From an uncultured Collinsella sp. (GTDB lineage: Bacteria; Actinomycetota; Coriobacteriia; Coriobacteriales; Coriobacteriaceae), in NCBI GenBank assembly GCA_900757595.1, contig CAAEOL010000032.1, forward strand, positions 1 through 30,737: DNA of 30,737 nucleotides, given 5' to 3'. Positions 1 through 8,577 of the stretch are shown one piece after another. The stretch's first letter is position 1; each line of letters starts with the position of its first letter. The notes under the pieces are model-generated. The model searched no databases. It worked only from the letters and a program-made list of their open reading frames with translations, and was not told the DNA's origin. A program made the translations under genes and the position numbers.

Positions 1-408
1 AGATTGATGCCCGATCATAATTCCCAGGAGAAGGGCAAGGGCTCATCAAGGCTGCCGTGCTGAGCGGCAGTTGATAGTGGAGCTATGGTACCCCAAAGCG
101 ACGCGTCTAGCCAAAACAATCCATCTGGAAATATGCTCCATGCGCAACAGTGCAGACCGTGTGATGCTCAACATTGATAAAACGTTTTTTCACTAACGCT
201 TCGTCAAACTGACATATCGCCCAGACAGCAGCGGTTAGAGCGGTTGGTAAATTTTTTTCATATACCGTTTATCCCGCAAAAAATGAACTTCTAATTCGGC
301 ATACGGTCGATTTTATGGGGTATTCGGTCAGCATTTCGTTATAATCAACACGGTTTTATTTCTTATGGTTTATCTATCAGCGCAAGACGATGTCAGATGG
401 AGGTCTGA
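1..408. other. Intergenic region upstream of pyk
   Basis: No convincing gene is visible in these 408 bases. The left part (1-180) has mixed composition; from about 180 to 370 it is clearly AT-rich compared with the genes around it, as expected of a promoter or leader. The first 60 bases could be the tail of a reading frame ending at a TGA at 61-63, but 20 codons are too few to judge. I see no attenuator-like hairpin with a T-run. Confidence 0.5.
340..345 (+). promoter_or_regulatory. Candidate -10 box of the pyk promoter
   Basis: A perfect TATAAT lies 63 bases before the pyk start codon, inside the AT-rich stretch. No good -35 hexamer stands 16-18 bases upstream (GGGGTA at 317-322), so the promoter either depends on an activator or the true one is elsewhere. 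The flanking ATTCGGTCA and ATTCGGCAT sequences might be regulatory, which is speculation. Confidence 0.4.
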
Positions 409-1869
409 ATGTACAAGCGCACTAAGATTGTATGCACCATGGGTCCCGCCTGCGATAGCGACGAGACCATCCGTGAGATGATCAAGGCGGGCATGAACGT
501 CGCCCGTTTTAACTTCTCGCACGGATCCTACGACGAGCACCACGGTCGCATCGAGCGCGTCCGTCGTATTTCCAAGGAGCTCGGTCTGCCTGTCGGCATC
601 CTGCTCGACACCAAGGGCCCCGAGGTCCGCACCGGCCTTCTGGTCGATGGCAAGAAGGTTGCCGTCAAGACCGGCGACAAGATCGTCGTCACCGCTCAGC
701 CCACGTCCGAGGATTTCCACGGCACCGCTGAGCACATCTCCCTCGACTACCTGGCTCTGCCCTCCGAGGTCGAGAAGGGCTCCCTCATCCTGATCGATGA
801 CGGCCTGGTTGCCCTCGAGGTCGAGTCCGTCAGCGGCCAGGACATGACCTGCGTCGTTAAGAACGACGGCCTGATCGGCGAGCGCAAGGGCGTCAACATG
901 CCCAACGTCAACATCTCGCTGCCCGCTATCACCGAGCGCGATCGTCAGGACATCCTCTTTGGCCTGACCGAGAACATCGACTACATCGCCGCTTCCTTCA
1001 TCCGTGACGGCGAGTCCGTCCGCGGCATCCGCAAGCTTTGCCGCGAGAACGGTGGCGAGCACGTGACGATCTTCCCGAAGATCGAGTGTGCCCTGGGCGT
1101 CGAGAACTTCGACGAGATCCTCGAGGCTTCCGACGGCATCATGGTCGCCCGTGGCGACCTGGGCATCGAGATCAAGCCCGAGCTTGTTCCGCACATCCAG
1201 AAGGAGATCATCGCCAAGTGCAACGCGGCCTACAAGCCCGTTATCACCGCTACGCAGATGCTCGACTCCATGCAGCAGAACCCGCGCCCGACGCGCGCCG
1301 AGGTTGCCGACGTTGCTAACGCCATCTACGACGGCACCGACGCCGTTATGCTCTCTGGCGAGTCCGCTGCCGGTAAGTACCCGGTCGAGGCCGTTAAGAT
1401 GCAGGCCAGCATTGCTCTCGAGACCGAGAAGTACCTCCCGGCTCACGCTCCGCTCGAGGTTCCGGCCGATGCTCACGGCACCCGCGTTGTCAACAACGTT
1501 GTGGGTATGTCCGCTGTGAACATGGCCACCACCGTTGGCGCCAAGTGCATCACCGTGCCGACGACCACCGGTCGTACCGCTCGCCTGATCTCGCACTTCC
1601 GCCCCAACATGCCGATCTGCGCGTTCTCCCGCCACGAGTGGGCCGTCCAGCAGATGATCATGTACTGGGGCGTTATCCCGCACCAGGCCGAGATTACCCA
1701 GGGCACCGTCAACGGCACGATCGTCAAGGCGATCGAGACCGCTAAGGAGCTCGGCTACGTCGAGGCTGGCGATTTGACCGTCGCTACCGCCGGCGATCCC
1801 CGCATGAGCGTCCAGCTCGAGGACAAGGTCTCCTCGACCAACGTCGCTTACGTCGCTCAGGTGCGCTAA
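409..1869 (+). CDS. pyk: Pyruvate kinase
   Basis: Cytosolic glycolytic enzyme that converts phosphoenolpyruvate and ADP to pyruvate and ATP. The 486-residue protein is full length (family usually about 470-590) and collinear with the family. Visible motifs: N-terminal KIVCTMGPA, the substrate-binding RFNFSHG (R33, N35, S37), DTKGPEVRTG (67-76), the active-site signature IFPKIE with catalytic K224 and metal ligands E226 and D250 (ARGDLG), and ATQMLDSM plus DGTDAVMLSGESAAG of the barrel. The C-terminal regulatory domain follows from about residue 350; there is no extra PEP-utiliser domain. The ATG is preceded by GGAGG (399-403) at good spacing. Monocistronic: a promoter-like region precedes it and a strong terminator follows 30 bases after the stop. 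Confidence 0.97.
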   Translation: MYKRTKIVCTMGPACDSDETIREMIKAGMNVARFNFSHGSYDEHHGRIERVRRISKELGLPVGILLDTKGPEVRTGLLVDGKKVAVKTGDKIVVTAQPTSEDFHGTAEHISLDYLALPSEVEKGSLILIDDGLVALEVESVSGQDMTCVVKNDGLIGERKGVNMPNVNISLPAITERDRQDILFGLTENIDYIAASFIRDGESVRGIRKLCRENGGEHVTIFPKIECALGVENFDEILEASDGIMVARGDLGIEIKPELVPHIQKEIIAKCNAAYKPVITATQMLDSMQQNPRPTRAEVADVANAIYDGTDAVMLSGESAAGKYPVEAVKMQASIALETEKYLPAHAPLEVPADAHGTRVVNNVVGMSAVNMATTVGAKCITVPTTTGRTARLISHFRPNMPICAFSRHEWAVQQMIMYWGVIPHQAEITQGTVNGTIVKAIETAKELGYVEAGDLTVATAGDPRMSVQLEDKVSSTNVAYVAQVR

Positions 1870-1898
1870 ATCGTACTTGCAAGCAGATTTGCATTGCA

Positions 1899-1935
1899 AA
1901 GGGCCCGGAAGGCATTGCCTTCCGGGCCCTTTTTT
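1899..1935 (+). terminator. Rho-independent terminator of pyk
   Basis: A perfect 15-bp stem (AAGGGCCCGGAAGGC, 1899-1913, with its complement at 1917-1931) closes a 3-base loop and runs into a T-tract at 1930-1935. It ends the pyk transcript. Confidence 0.93.
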
Positions 1936-2072
1936 AAGACCTTCTTCATATGCAGCTTCATCGATTTGCGTTCAGTCGCAAGCCTCTCCGATGCCGAGCG
2001 CACCACCGAAGATGCCCTGCGGCGGGAGCTATTGGTCGATTGGGATGAGCTGTTCGCCGTTAAGCCGGCCAG

Positions 2073-2921
2073 CTAGCAGCTAGCGATCAGGGGGACTGCG
2101 GGAACGTCAGAAGCAGCAACGCGAGCCGCAAATCCCGCCTCGGTTAGCTCGATGACCTCGGTAAACGTTGCATCGAAAAACTCCTCGGTTAGCAGTCGAT
2201 ACGGCGGATGATCGGGCTCGCCGGGGTTTTCGCGTACAATCTCGTGCATGACGCCGATAGTCTTGAGCACATATTCTTTATAGATGGGATACTGCCCAAA
2301 ACGCGTCGCAGCGGTATACAGGCGATCGGTCGCACGCGGGATGGAAACAATGCCCAGCGTCTTGCCAAACCAGTCAAAATCACCCTGCTTTTTAATGCGG
2401 AATTCCTCGCACGGCTTGCCGCCGTGTGCTTCCAGATACTGGTTCACACGCGTGTTCCATACCGTGTCGGCCACCAGATGCGACCAGACGCCCAGCGTTA
2501 AATCGAGCAGCGACTGCGCCACATCTTCGGACGCAAGCGAGAACTCACAGGCGCCTGGACCGACAACCGGCTCGGCATCCCTGTAGCGCTGAGGATAGTG
2601 CACGCGGTTCAGTCGCTCGCGCTCCTCGACAATCGAGGTAGCCTCAGCAGGTTCGCCCGCGGGTGCGCCTTTAAGCAGCGGCGCCACATAGGTATCCCAG
2701 AACTCGTGCTCGCGCGGCTTAGGGATAGGCTCGGGCTTTGCAAAGTGCGTAATACGGTACGGGATGGGATCGGCGATGCCAGGGACCATATAGCCCACGA
2801 AGATATCCGGAACCACGCAGCCAAACAAAAAGGCATTGCGGTCGCGCACGCTATCGGCAAGCACGCTAGCACGTGTCAGCAAGCGCTCCGTTTGAGCGAT
2901 ATGAATGTTCCAACTTGGCAT
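2073..2921 (-). CDS. Zinc-dependent phospholipase C family protein
   Basis: Resembles the bacterial zinc-dependent phospholipase C/S1-P1 nuclease-like group (PF00882). The cues are the N-terminal MPSWNIHIAQTE, a following FLFGCVVPDIFVGYM segment, and VWSHLVADTVWN (about residue 165) in a helical protein. In the family, the N-terminal residues, His and Asp side chains bind zinc. About 282 residues; no signal peptide or membrane segment is evident, so a secreted lipase is not implied and the substrate is unknown. I chose the ATG at 2921 (MPSW) because the family starts there; an in-frame ATG at 2933 would add four residues. It stands alone, transcribed towards pyk, and no clear terminator was found between the two genes. 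Confidence 0.75.
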   Translation of the reverse strand: MPSWNIHIAQTERLLTRASVLADSVRDRNAFLFGCVVPDIFVGYMVPGIADPIPYRITHFAKPEPIPKPREHEFWDTYVAPLLKGAPAGEPAEATSIVEERERLNRVHYPQRYRDAEPVVGPGACEFSLASEDVAQSLLDLTLGVWSHLVADTVWNTRVNQYLEAHGGKPCEEFRIKKQGDFDWFGKTLGIVSIPRATDRLYTAATRFGQYPIYKEYVLKTIGVMHEIVRENPGEPDHPPYRLLTEEFFDATFTEVIELTEAGFAARVAASDVPAVPLIASC

Positions 2922-2999
2922 AGCCACCCCCATAAAACCTGGTTAACTATACCATCACGGCAGAGTCGCACAGGCGGCCATACATACCCTACGCAGCAA

Positions 3000-3794
3000 C
3001 TATTCCGCAGCACCGCTTTCGGTTCCATACGACGGCACGGGCGCCTCGACCACATGGTGATATCGATCGATATAGATGGCACGGGCCCCCAGGCGGCGCA
3101 CCAAATCTTGATGGTGCGTACTCATCAAAACCGTCTTACCGGCAGCAACGTAGGCCAGCAAAAAGTTGACTACGATGTCGCACGAGTCCTCATCGAGCCC
3201 GTTGGTGGGCTCATCGAGCACTAGGATATCGGGGTTCAACGACACGACCGCAGCCAGCGCAACGCGCTTCTTTTGCCCGCCCGAAAGCTGATAGGGCGAG
3301 GCATCGACCAGATCGGCAACCTGGAACAGCTCCATGGCATCGCGGACGCGGCGCTCGAGCTCGTCTGTCGGCAGCCCCATCTGCGCGGGGCCAAAAGCAA
3401 CTTCCTCGCCCACCGTAGCGCAGAACAGCTGGGCGTCGGCATTCTGGAACACAAAGCCCACGCGCTGATGGAACCGCTGAGCGGCTGCGGAATCCTTGAG
3501 ATATGCCGCATCGATCACGTGCCCGTCAAACAGGTACGCACCCGCGTCCGCTAGTTCAAGACCGTTGATAAGGCGCATAATCGTCGTCTTACCGCAGCCG
3601 TTGGGACCGAGTAGGGCAACGAGTTCACCACGATCGACCTGCAGCGACACACCATCGACAACCGTATGCCCCGCATAGGAGAACACCACGTCGCGAAACT
3701 CGATGAGCGGCACGCTCTTGGCGCCAGTAGCACCGCTCGCGCCCATCACGCCATTCGTATCGTTTGCCAAAACGTCGCCCTTCCCTATCCACAT
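3000..3794 (-). CDS. cbiO: ECF metal transporter ATPase CbiO
   Basis: ATP-binding subunit that powers the metal uptake system encoded with CbiM and CbiQ. All ABC motifs are intact: Walker A GPNGCGKTT (K69), Q-loop FQNADAQLFCATVGEEVAFGP-like region, signature LSGGQKKRVALA, Walker B ILVLDEPTNGLD, and H-loop STHHQDLV. The FQNADxQLF/EEVAFGP combination is typical of ECF ATPases. About 264 residues. The reading frame stays open upstream through cbiQ, but those codons are the shadow of cbiQ. I place the start at the ATG 20 bases after the cbiQ stop; no strong ribosome binding site precedes it, and a later TTG or ATG (residue 9 or 17) is possible since homology begins near residue 28. Last gene of the operon. 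Confidence 0.9.
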   Translation of the reverse strand: MWIGKGDVLANDTNGVMGASGATGAKSVPLIEFRDVVFSYAGHTVVDGVSLQVDRGELVALLGPNGCGKTTIMRLINGLELADAGAYLFDGHVIDAAYLKDSAAAQRFHQRVGFVFQNADAQLFCATVGEEVAFGPAQMGLPTDELERRVRDAMELFQVADLVDASPYQLSGGQKKRVALAAVVSLNPDILVLDEPTNGLDEDSCDIVVNFLLAYVAAGKTVLMSTHHQDLVRRLGARAIYIDRYHHVVEAPVPSYGTESGAAE

Positions 3795-3814
3795 CGACGG
3801 CTCGGCCGCCCGCG

Positions 3815-4651
3815 CTACAGCACCGCGCACAACACGGCGAGCAGAACCACGCCGGCCGCATAGACCGCATCGCGCCAGCCAAACCCGGCGCGTGCAGGCG
3901 CCGGGTACACGCCGGCAAAGCCGCGGCAAAGCATAGCCTCGTCCATCGCGCGGCTGCACTCCATCGCCTTGATAAACGTCATGCCCATGATACCCGCCAG
4001 CGAGTCGGTGCGCGAAAAACCCGCAGGCGCGGAACCGACGCTGCGCAGCATGACCGATTCGCACAGATCGTGCGCCGTGCGTCCCAGCACCTCGATGTGC
4101 TTGAGCGCCATATCAAACGTAAAGATGACCTCGTCGGGCAGCTGTAGCGTCTTGAGCGCCGCCGACATGCGGCTCCAGGTAAGCGTCCATGAAACGCCCA
4201 GCACCAGCGACACATTAATGAAGGTCTTGAGCGCGATCTTGAGCATGGCGCCCGCGGCAGAAGCGCCCAGCAGCAGGGCAGGCAGTGCCAGAACCACCGC
4301 AAGCCCCGTGGCGCCGAGCGCCGGTACAAAGGTCGCACGCAGCCCGCGTACGGGGCGCACGGCAACGAGCACCAGCGCGATGGCCGCCATCAACATGAGG
4401 TACAGCGGGCTCTGCGTCAGACACACGCACAGGACGCAAACGAACATCCCCACCAGGCGCACCGGAGCCGAAACGCAAGAAAGGGCGCGGTCGACCATCG
4501 ACCCGCCCTCGTGCGCGCCTCCACCCAGGCGAACCCGCTCAAGTAGGCTCGCCAGGTGCAGGACATTCTTTTGCATCACACGATGCCGAGCCCCCGCGGG
4601 CTCGTATCGCTGCTCGGCCGTAAGCCAGCTAGGCAGCTCGGCTATTGCCAT
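3815..4651 (-). CDS. cbiQ: ECF metal transporter transmembrane protein CbiQ
   Basis: The T-component that couples the ATPase to the substrate-capturing CbiM. 278 residues with an N-terminal cytoplasmic segment followed by about six hydrophobic helices (for example LVGMFVCVLCVCLTQSPLYL, and the C-terminal DAVYAAGVVLLAVLCAVL). The ARRxxxD/coupling-helix type region lies around SRAMDEAMLCRGF near residue 240, matching the ECF-T ARG-type motif. I chose the ATG at 4651 because AAGGAAAG stands 8 bases before it; a GTG at 4657 would leave no room for that site. It overlaps the end of cbiM by 23 bases, so translation is probably coupled. Confidence 0.85.
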   Translation of the reverse strand: MAIAELPSWLTAEQRYEPAGARHRVMQKNVLHLASLLERVRLGGGAHEGGSMVDRALSCVSAPVRLVGMFVCVLCVCLTQSPLYLMLMAAIALVLVAVRPVRGLRATFVPALGATGLAVVLALPALLLGASAAGAMLKIALKTFINVSLVLGVSWTLTWSRMSAALKTLQLPDEVIFTFDMALKHIEVLGRTAHDLCESVMLRSVGSAPAGFSRTDSLAGIMGMTFIKAMECSRAMDEAMLCRGFAGVYPAPARAGFGWRDAVYAAGVVLLAVLCAVL

Positions 4652-5714
4652 GAGCACCGCTTTCCTTGACCGTCAGCGAGACCAGGCGGAATGCGATGGT
4701 GAGCACCGCCACGCCAATCACGCCCGAAAGAATATACATCGCGGCCTGGCCGGCAAAGCCAAGGCCTTGCTCCTCGGAATAGGCCTGCAGATAATCGCCC
4801 GTGGGCAGGGCATCGGCAAAGGTCGGGGTATCGAGACCGACTGAAGCCTGCAGGCTGTCGTCACCAGCCTCCTGAACGGCGGTCGCGGCGCCTTCAGCGT
4901 CCCACTCGCCCCAAGCGTCACCCGTGGCCAGCAGGCCCAGCGGCGTGGCTACGACAAGCACGGCAACCAAGATGAGCGTGGGGACCAGCGAGGTCTTCTT
5001 GGCAGCAGCGTCCTCGGCAGCAAGCTGGCCATCGACAGCCTCGGGGCCGACGATAATGCTCGGCGCCGTCTTCTTAATGAAGCCGTAGATGGCGGCCGTC
5101 GCCACGCCCTCGATCACGCCGGCAACCAGCATATGCGGGATCAACATGGCCGGAATAGCCACGGACAGCGGGAAGGGGCAGTACAGAGGGGCGCCCGAAG
5201 CGTTGGTGAAGAGCATCGGCTGAATACCAAACTCGATTGCCGCGCACAGGGCCGCCAGGCACAGGCCGACCCAACCGCTCACGATGGCAGAAACCGAGGT
5301 GCCCCAGCTCTTGTCGTGCAGACGGCTGTTGAGCGCACGGAACACGATAGCAGCGACAAACGGCAGCACAAAGGCCATGTTAAAGCAGTTGGCGCCAAAC
5401 GACAGAACGCCGCCGTCGCCAAACAGCAGCGCCTGCAGCGCCAGCGCGACCGAGACAGCGATAGCCGCGGCCTCGGGGCCCAGCAGCAGCGCGATGAGTG
5501 CGCCGCCGACGGCGTGACCAGTGGTGCCGCCGGGCAGCGGCACGTTGAACATCATGAGCAAAAAGGAGAACGCAGCGCAAATACCCAGAAAGGCCATATG
5601 CTCGCGATCGAGCGTGGCGCGCACTTTCTTGATGCAGTGAACCCATACGGGCACCATCGCCACCGCCATAACGGCATCGGTCTGCGGGGACAGGTAGTTA
5701 TCTGGAATGTGCAT
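4629..5714 (-). CDS. cbiM: ECF metal transporter substrate protein CbiM with fused CbiN-like domain
   Basis: Substrate-capture membrane protein for Co2+ or Ni2+. It starts with MHIPDNYLS, the conserved N-terminus whose free amino group and His2 coordinate the metal, and continues with about seven hydrophobic helices including the LPGGTTGHAVGG segment (about 60-72). After residue ~230 comes a second part with one hydrophobic helix, an acidic extracytoplasmic loop (GDAWGEWDAEG...), and a final helix near 330-350. This is the topology of CbiN/PDGLE domains, so cbiM and cbiN are fused. Ribosome binding site GGGAGG sits 6 bases before the ATG. First gene of the cbiMQO operon. CbiM and NikM cannot be told apart by eye; the palindrome upstream argues for nickel. 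Confidence 0.9.
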   Translation of the reverse strand: MHIPDNYLSPQTDAVMAVAMVPVWVHCIKKVRATLDREHMAFLGICAAFSFLLMMFNVPLPGGTTGHAVGGALIALLLGPEAAAIAVSVALALQALLFGDGGVLSFGANCFNMAFVLPFVAAIVFRALNSRLHDKSWGTSVSAIVSGWVGLCLAALCAAIEFGIQPMLFTNASGAPLYCPFPLSVAIPAMLIPHMLVAGVIEGVATAAIYGFIKKTAPSIIVGPEAVDGQLAAEDAAAKKTSLVPTLILVAVLVVATPLGLLATGDAWGEWDAEGAATAVQEAGDDSLQASVGLDTPTFADALPTGDYLQAYSEEQGLGFAGQAAMYILSGVIGVAVLTIAFRLVSLTVKESGAHGNSRAA

Positions 5715-5771
5715 ATACGCCTCCCGGTTGCCGGCACATGGGATTGCAGCGCCGCTTGAACCATTTCATCA

Positions 5772-5799
5772 GTGTTACGAGTTAGATGATTCGTAACAC
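5772..5799. promoter_or_regulatory. Candidate NikR operator
   Basis: Perfect inverted repeat GTGTTACGA-N10-TCGTAACAC, equivalently GTGTTAC-N14-GTAACAC, 58 bases before cbiM and just downstream of a plausible -10 box. From memory, NikR sites described in Desulfovibrio have the form GTGTTAC-N13/14-GTAACAC, so the half-site and spacing agree. A NikR gene is not in the window. The palindrome is seen; the regulator is inferred. Confidence 0.65.
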
Positions 5800-5809
5800 G
5801 CCGCAGGCT

Positions 5810-5837
5810 ATGATAGCAAAACGGCGCGCCGCCACAA
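5810..5837 (-). promoter_or_regulatory. Candidate promoter of cbiMQO
   Basis: Read on the minus strand: -35 TTGTGG (5837-5832), 16-base spacer, -10 TATCAT (5815-5810). Transcription would start about 5803, so the palindrome at 5772-5799 would cover the start region, the position expected for repression. Confidence 0.45.
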
Positions 5838-5855
5838 AAGCAGCACGCCGTTTTG
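5817..5855 (-). terminator. Possible terminator of pheST
   Basis: Inverted repeat CAAAACGGCG (5817-5826) and CGCCGTTTTG (5846-5855) with a 19-base loop, about 110 bases after the pheT stop. On the minus strand the stem ends in a short TTTTG run. The -35 box proposed for cbiMQO falls in its loop, so one of the two readings may be wrong. Confidence 0.45.
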
Positions 5856-5963
5856 TAATGCGCGTGTCATATATGCAGGGTCAGCGATGCCTTATTCCGA
5901 ACACCGCGGTCGCGCAGAGCTCCGCAGCAACCGCCATCAGGCCCTACGCCCCCATCGCAAGCC

Positions 5964-8417
5964 CTAGCCGCGGACCTCGCCGTTTACGCCTTTGCATACC
6001 TTGGTGACAATCTTCTGGTGCGCTTTCTCGACCTCTTCGCTGGTAAGCGTGTGGTCGTCGGAGCGATACGTAAGCGCAAAGGCCATGGACTTTTTGCCCG
6101 CTCCGATGCGGATGGGATCGCGGTAGACGTCGAACAGGCGCACGCCCTCGAGCAACTTACCGCCGGCGCTCGTAATGCGGCGCTCAAGATCCTCACAGGT
6201 CACGGAGTTGTCAACCACAATGGCAAGGTCGTGCTCAACGGCCGGGTACTGCGAGAACTCACGGTAGTTCTCCTGGTTGCGGGCGCCCTTGATCAGCTTG
6301 TCCAAGTCGAGCTCAAAGGCAACGACGACCTCATCGATGCCCATCGCCTCGCGCGCCTCGGGGTGAATCTCGCCGACCCAGCCCAGCACGGTTCCGCCGG
6401 ACAGAACCTCGGCCGCACGACCCGGCTGCAAGAAAGCGTAGCCCTCGCCCTCGACAGGACGGAAGCGAACCTTCTCGATGCGCAGCTGGGCGAGCAGCTC
6501 CTCGACAATGCCCTTGCCAAAGAAGAAGCGCAGCTTACGGTACTTCATGTTCCAGGACTGCTCGCTCCACTGGCCCGAGAGCACACCCGCCACGGACTTG
6601 GTCTCCTTGGGCAGGCTGGCGTTCTCGCGACCGTGGAACAGGCTGCCGACCTCGTACAGGTGCACGTTGGGCGTGCCGTGGGCCTCGTTGTAGGCCACGG
6701 ACTGCAGCAGGCCCGGCAGCAGCGAACGACGCATCTCGGTCTGCTCGGCCACCAGCGGGTTCATGAGCACCACGGGGCAGCCGCGGCCTTCGGTGGACAT
6801 GCCAATCTTCTCCAGGTCGCCCGGGGCGGCAAAGCCAAAGGTCGTGGTCTCGTTGAGGCCGCAGGCGCGCAGGATCTCGCCGACCTTGCGGGTGAGCTTC
6901 TGCTCGCGGGTCAGGCCGCCGATGTGGTTCTTGGCAGCCGGGATGGTCGCCGTCACACGGCCCATGCCCCATAGGCGCAGGACCTCCTCGATCAGGTCAA
7001 TCTCGCGCGGCAGGTCGGGACGGAAGCTCGGCGGGGTAACCATAAAGTCCTCGCCGTCGCGCTCGACGGTGCAGCCCAGACGGGTAAGCGAACGCTCGAT
7101 AAAGTCGGGCTCGATGTCGGCACCGCAGATGGCATGCACGCGGGCCAGGCGCAGCTTGATGCTGTCGATAGTCTTGGGCGCGGGGAAAACATCGACATGG
7201 CCGGGGGCGACCTCGCCGCCGGCGATCTCCTCGATGAGCGCGCAGGTAACGTTGGCGACATCCACGCAGCCAGTCTCGTCGACCTGGCGCTCAAAGCGGA
7301 TGGAGGCGTCGGAGATCAGCGACAGGTCACGGCTGGTGTGCGAGGTGCGGCCGGCGTTGAAGCAGGCGCTCTCGACCATCACGTCAACGGTATCGTCCTC
7401 GATCTCGGAATCCATGCCGCCCATAACGCCGGCCAACGCCACGGGGCGCTCGCCGTCGGTGATAAGGCCCATGCCGGCGTCGAGCACGCGCTCCTCGCCA
7501 TCGAGCGTCGTGAATTTCTCATCCTGCTGGGCGGCGCGAACCACCACGCGACGGTGGCCATCGCGCTCGGCAAAGGTGTCCAGGTCAAAGGCGTGCAGCG
7601 GCTGACCGGTGAGCATCATCACGTAGTTGGTGATGTCGACGATGTTGTTGTGCGGACGCACGCCCAGGGCGTTAAGGCGCTTGACCATCCAGTCGGGCGA
7701 CGGGCCGACCTTCACGTTGCGCACGATGCGGGCGACATAGCGGTCGCACAGGCCCTCGTCGGCAATCTCGACGGAAAGCTCGTCGTCGGTCGCGCGGCCA
7801 GTCTCCGCCTTGATGGCGGGCAGCTCAACGTGGAAATCGCGATCGAAAATGGCGCCGGTCTCGCGGGCCATGCCGATCATGGACAGGCAGTCGGGGCGGT
7901 TGGGCGTGATCTCGCAGTCGAGCACAGTATCACTCGAGCCCACATACTCGGCAAACGGCATGCCGCAGGGCGTATCCTCGGGCAGGATCATAATGCCAGA
8001 GTGGTCGCCGCCCAGGCCGAGCTCGCGTGCGGAGCAGTTCATGCCCATGGACACGACGCCGCGAAGCTTGCTCTTCTTGATCTTGACGTCGCCGGGCAGA
8101 ACTGCGCCGATCATGGCCGTGACGATGTGGTCGCCGGCCTCGAAGTTCTGCGCGCCGCAGACGATCTGCAGCGGAGCGGGGTTGCCATCGGCGTCGAGGT
8201 TCTTGTCACCCACGTCGACCGAGCACACATACATGTGGTCGCTATCGGGGTGCGGGGTCTTGGTGAGTACCTTGGCAGTCACCACGTGGTCGAAGGACTC
8301 GCCCACGGTGTCGATCGCCTCGACCTCGGTGCCGGTACGGATATATTCGTCCGAAAGAGTCTTGGGATCCTCCGGAATATCGATCATGGTCTTGAGCCAG
8401 TCGTAAGAAACGCGCAT
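5964..8417 (-). CDS. pheT: Phenylalanine-tRNA ligase, beta subunit
   Basis: Beta chain of the (alpha-beta)2 PheRS; with PheS it charges tRNA-Phe, and it holds the editing and tRNA-recognition domains. 817 residues, normal for a bacterial PheT. In order: N-terminal residues MRVSYDWLKTMIDIP, an EMAP/OB tRNA-binding domain (about 40-150, with KIKKSKLRGVVSMGMNCS), B3/4 editing domain (about 210-390), B5 domain (about 405-475), a catalytic-like core, and the C-terminal ferredoxin-fold anticodon-binding domain (about 720-815, with SQYPAVEHDLAIVV). AAAGGAG stands 9 bases before the ATG. It follows pheS by 160 bases in the same direction and should share its T-box control. Confidence 0.97.
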   Translation of the reverse strand: MRVSYDWLKTMIDIPEDPKTLSDEYIRTGTEVEAIDTVGESFDHVVTAKVLTKTPHPDSDHMYVCSVDVGDKNLDADGNPAPLQIVCGAQNFEAGDHIVTAMIGAVLPGDVKIKKSKLRGVVSMGMNCSARELGLGGDHSGIMILPEDTPCGMPFAEYVGSSDTVLDCEITPNRPDCLSMIGMARETGAIFDRDFHVELPAIKAETGRATDDELSVEIADEGLCDRYVARIVRNVKVGPSPDWMVKRLNALGVRPHNNIVDITNYVMMLTGQPLHAFDLDTFAERDGHRRVVVRAAQQDEKFTTLDGEERVLDAGMGLITDGERPVALAGVMGGMDSEIEDDTVDVMVESACFNAGRTSHTSRDLSLISDASIRFERQVDETGCVDVANVTCALIEEIAGGEVAPGHVDVFPAPKTIDSIKLRLARVHAICGADIEPDFIERSLTRLGCTVERDGEDFMVTPPSFRPDLPREIDLIEEVLRLWGMGRVTATIPAAKNHIGGLTREQKLTRKVGEILRACGLNETTTFGFAAPGDLEKIGMSTEGRGCPVVLMNPLVAEQTEMRRSLLPGLLQSVAYNEAHGTPNVHLYEVGSLFHGRENASLPKETKSVAGVLSGQWSEQSWNMKYRKLRFFFGKGIVEELLAQLRIEKVRFRPVEGEGYAFLQPGRAAEVLSGGTVLGWVGEIHPEAREAMGIDEVVVAFELDLDKLIKGARNQENYREFSQYPAVEHDLAIVVDNSVTCEDLERRITSAGGKLLEGVRLFDVYRDPIRIGAGKKSMAFALTYRSDDHTLTSEEVEKAHQKIVTKVCKGVNGEVRG

Positions 8418-8472
8418 CTAACTGGTCTCCTTTCATAAATGCGGCTTTGAGCCAAAAACTGCAACGGAGACG

Positions 8473-8570
8473 GGTTTTCCAAGTGCCGCAGATTGCCTTG
8501 AAAGAGGAGGGCCGCGTACTTAGGTACGCAACCGACGATTGAAAGGCAAGGTGCGGTGCTTGGGAAAGCC
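8473..8570. repeat. 98-base nested hairpin between pheS and pheT
   Basis: Arms at 8473-8499 and 8543-8570 pair over about 27 positions with a few wobble or mismatched positions and one bulge. Inside lies a second perfect hairpin, GCGTAC (8514-8519), loop TTAG, GTACGC (8524-8529). No T-run follows, so it is not an ordinary terminator. It may be a REP/MITE-like palindromic repeat or an intercistronic RNA element; see findings. Confidence 0.7.
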
Positions 8571-8577
8571 GCCGGGC

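Noticed and set aside
1..63. Possible C-terminal end of an upstream gene (20 codons, stop at 61-63)
   Set aside because: Too short to recognise, and other frames are equally open.
370..1899. 509-codon minus-strand frame opposite pyk
   Set aside because: Shadow of pyk: GC-rich genes commonly leave long antisense frames. Composition is repetitive L/V/D/G typical of an antisense shadow.
1894..2076. Plus-strand 60-codon reading frame between pyk and the phospholipase gene
   Set aside because: It starts inside the pyk terminator hairpin and has no ribosome binding site. The end (DAERTTEDALRRELLVDWDE) looks protein-like, so a gene remnant cannot be excluded, but I recognise nothing.
3795..4064. 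90-codon N-terminal extension of CbiO
   Set aside because: The extension overlaps the cbiQ coding sequence in another frame and has no homology to ABC proteins.
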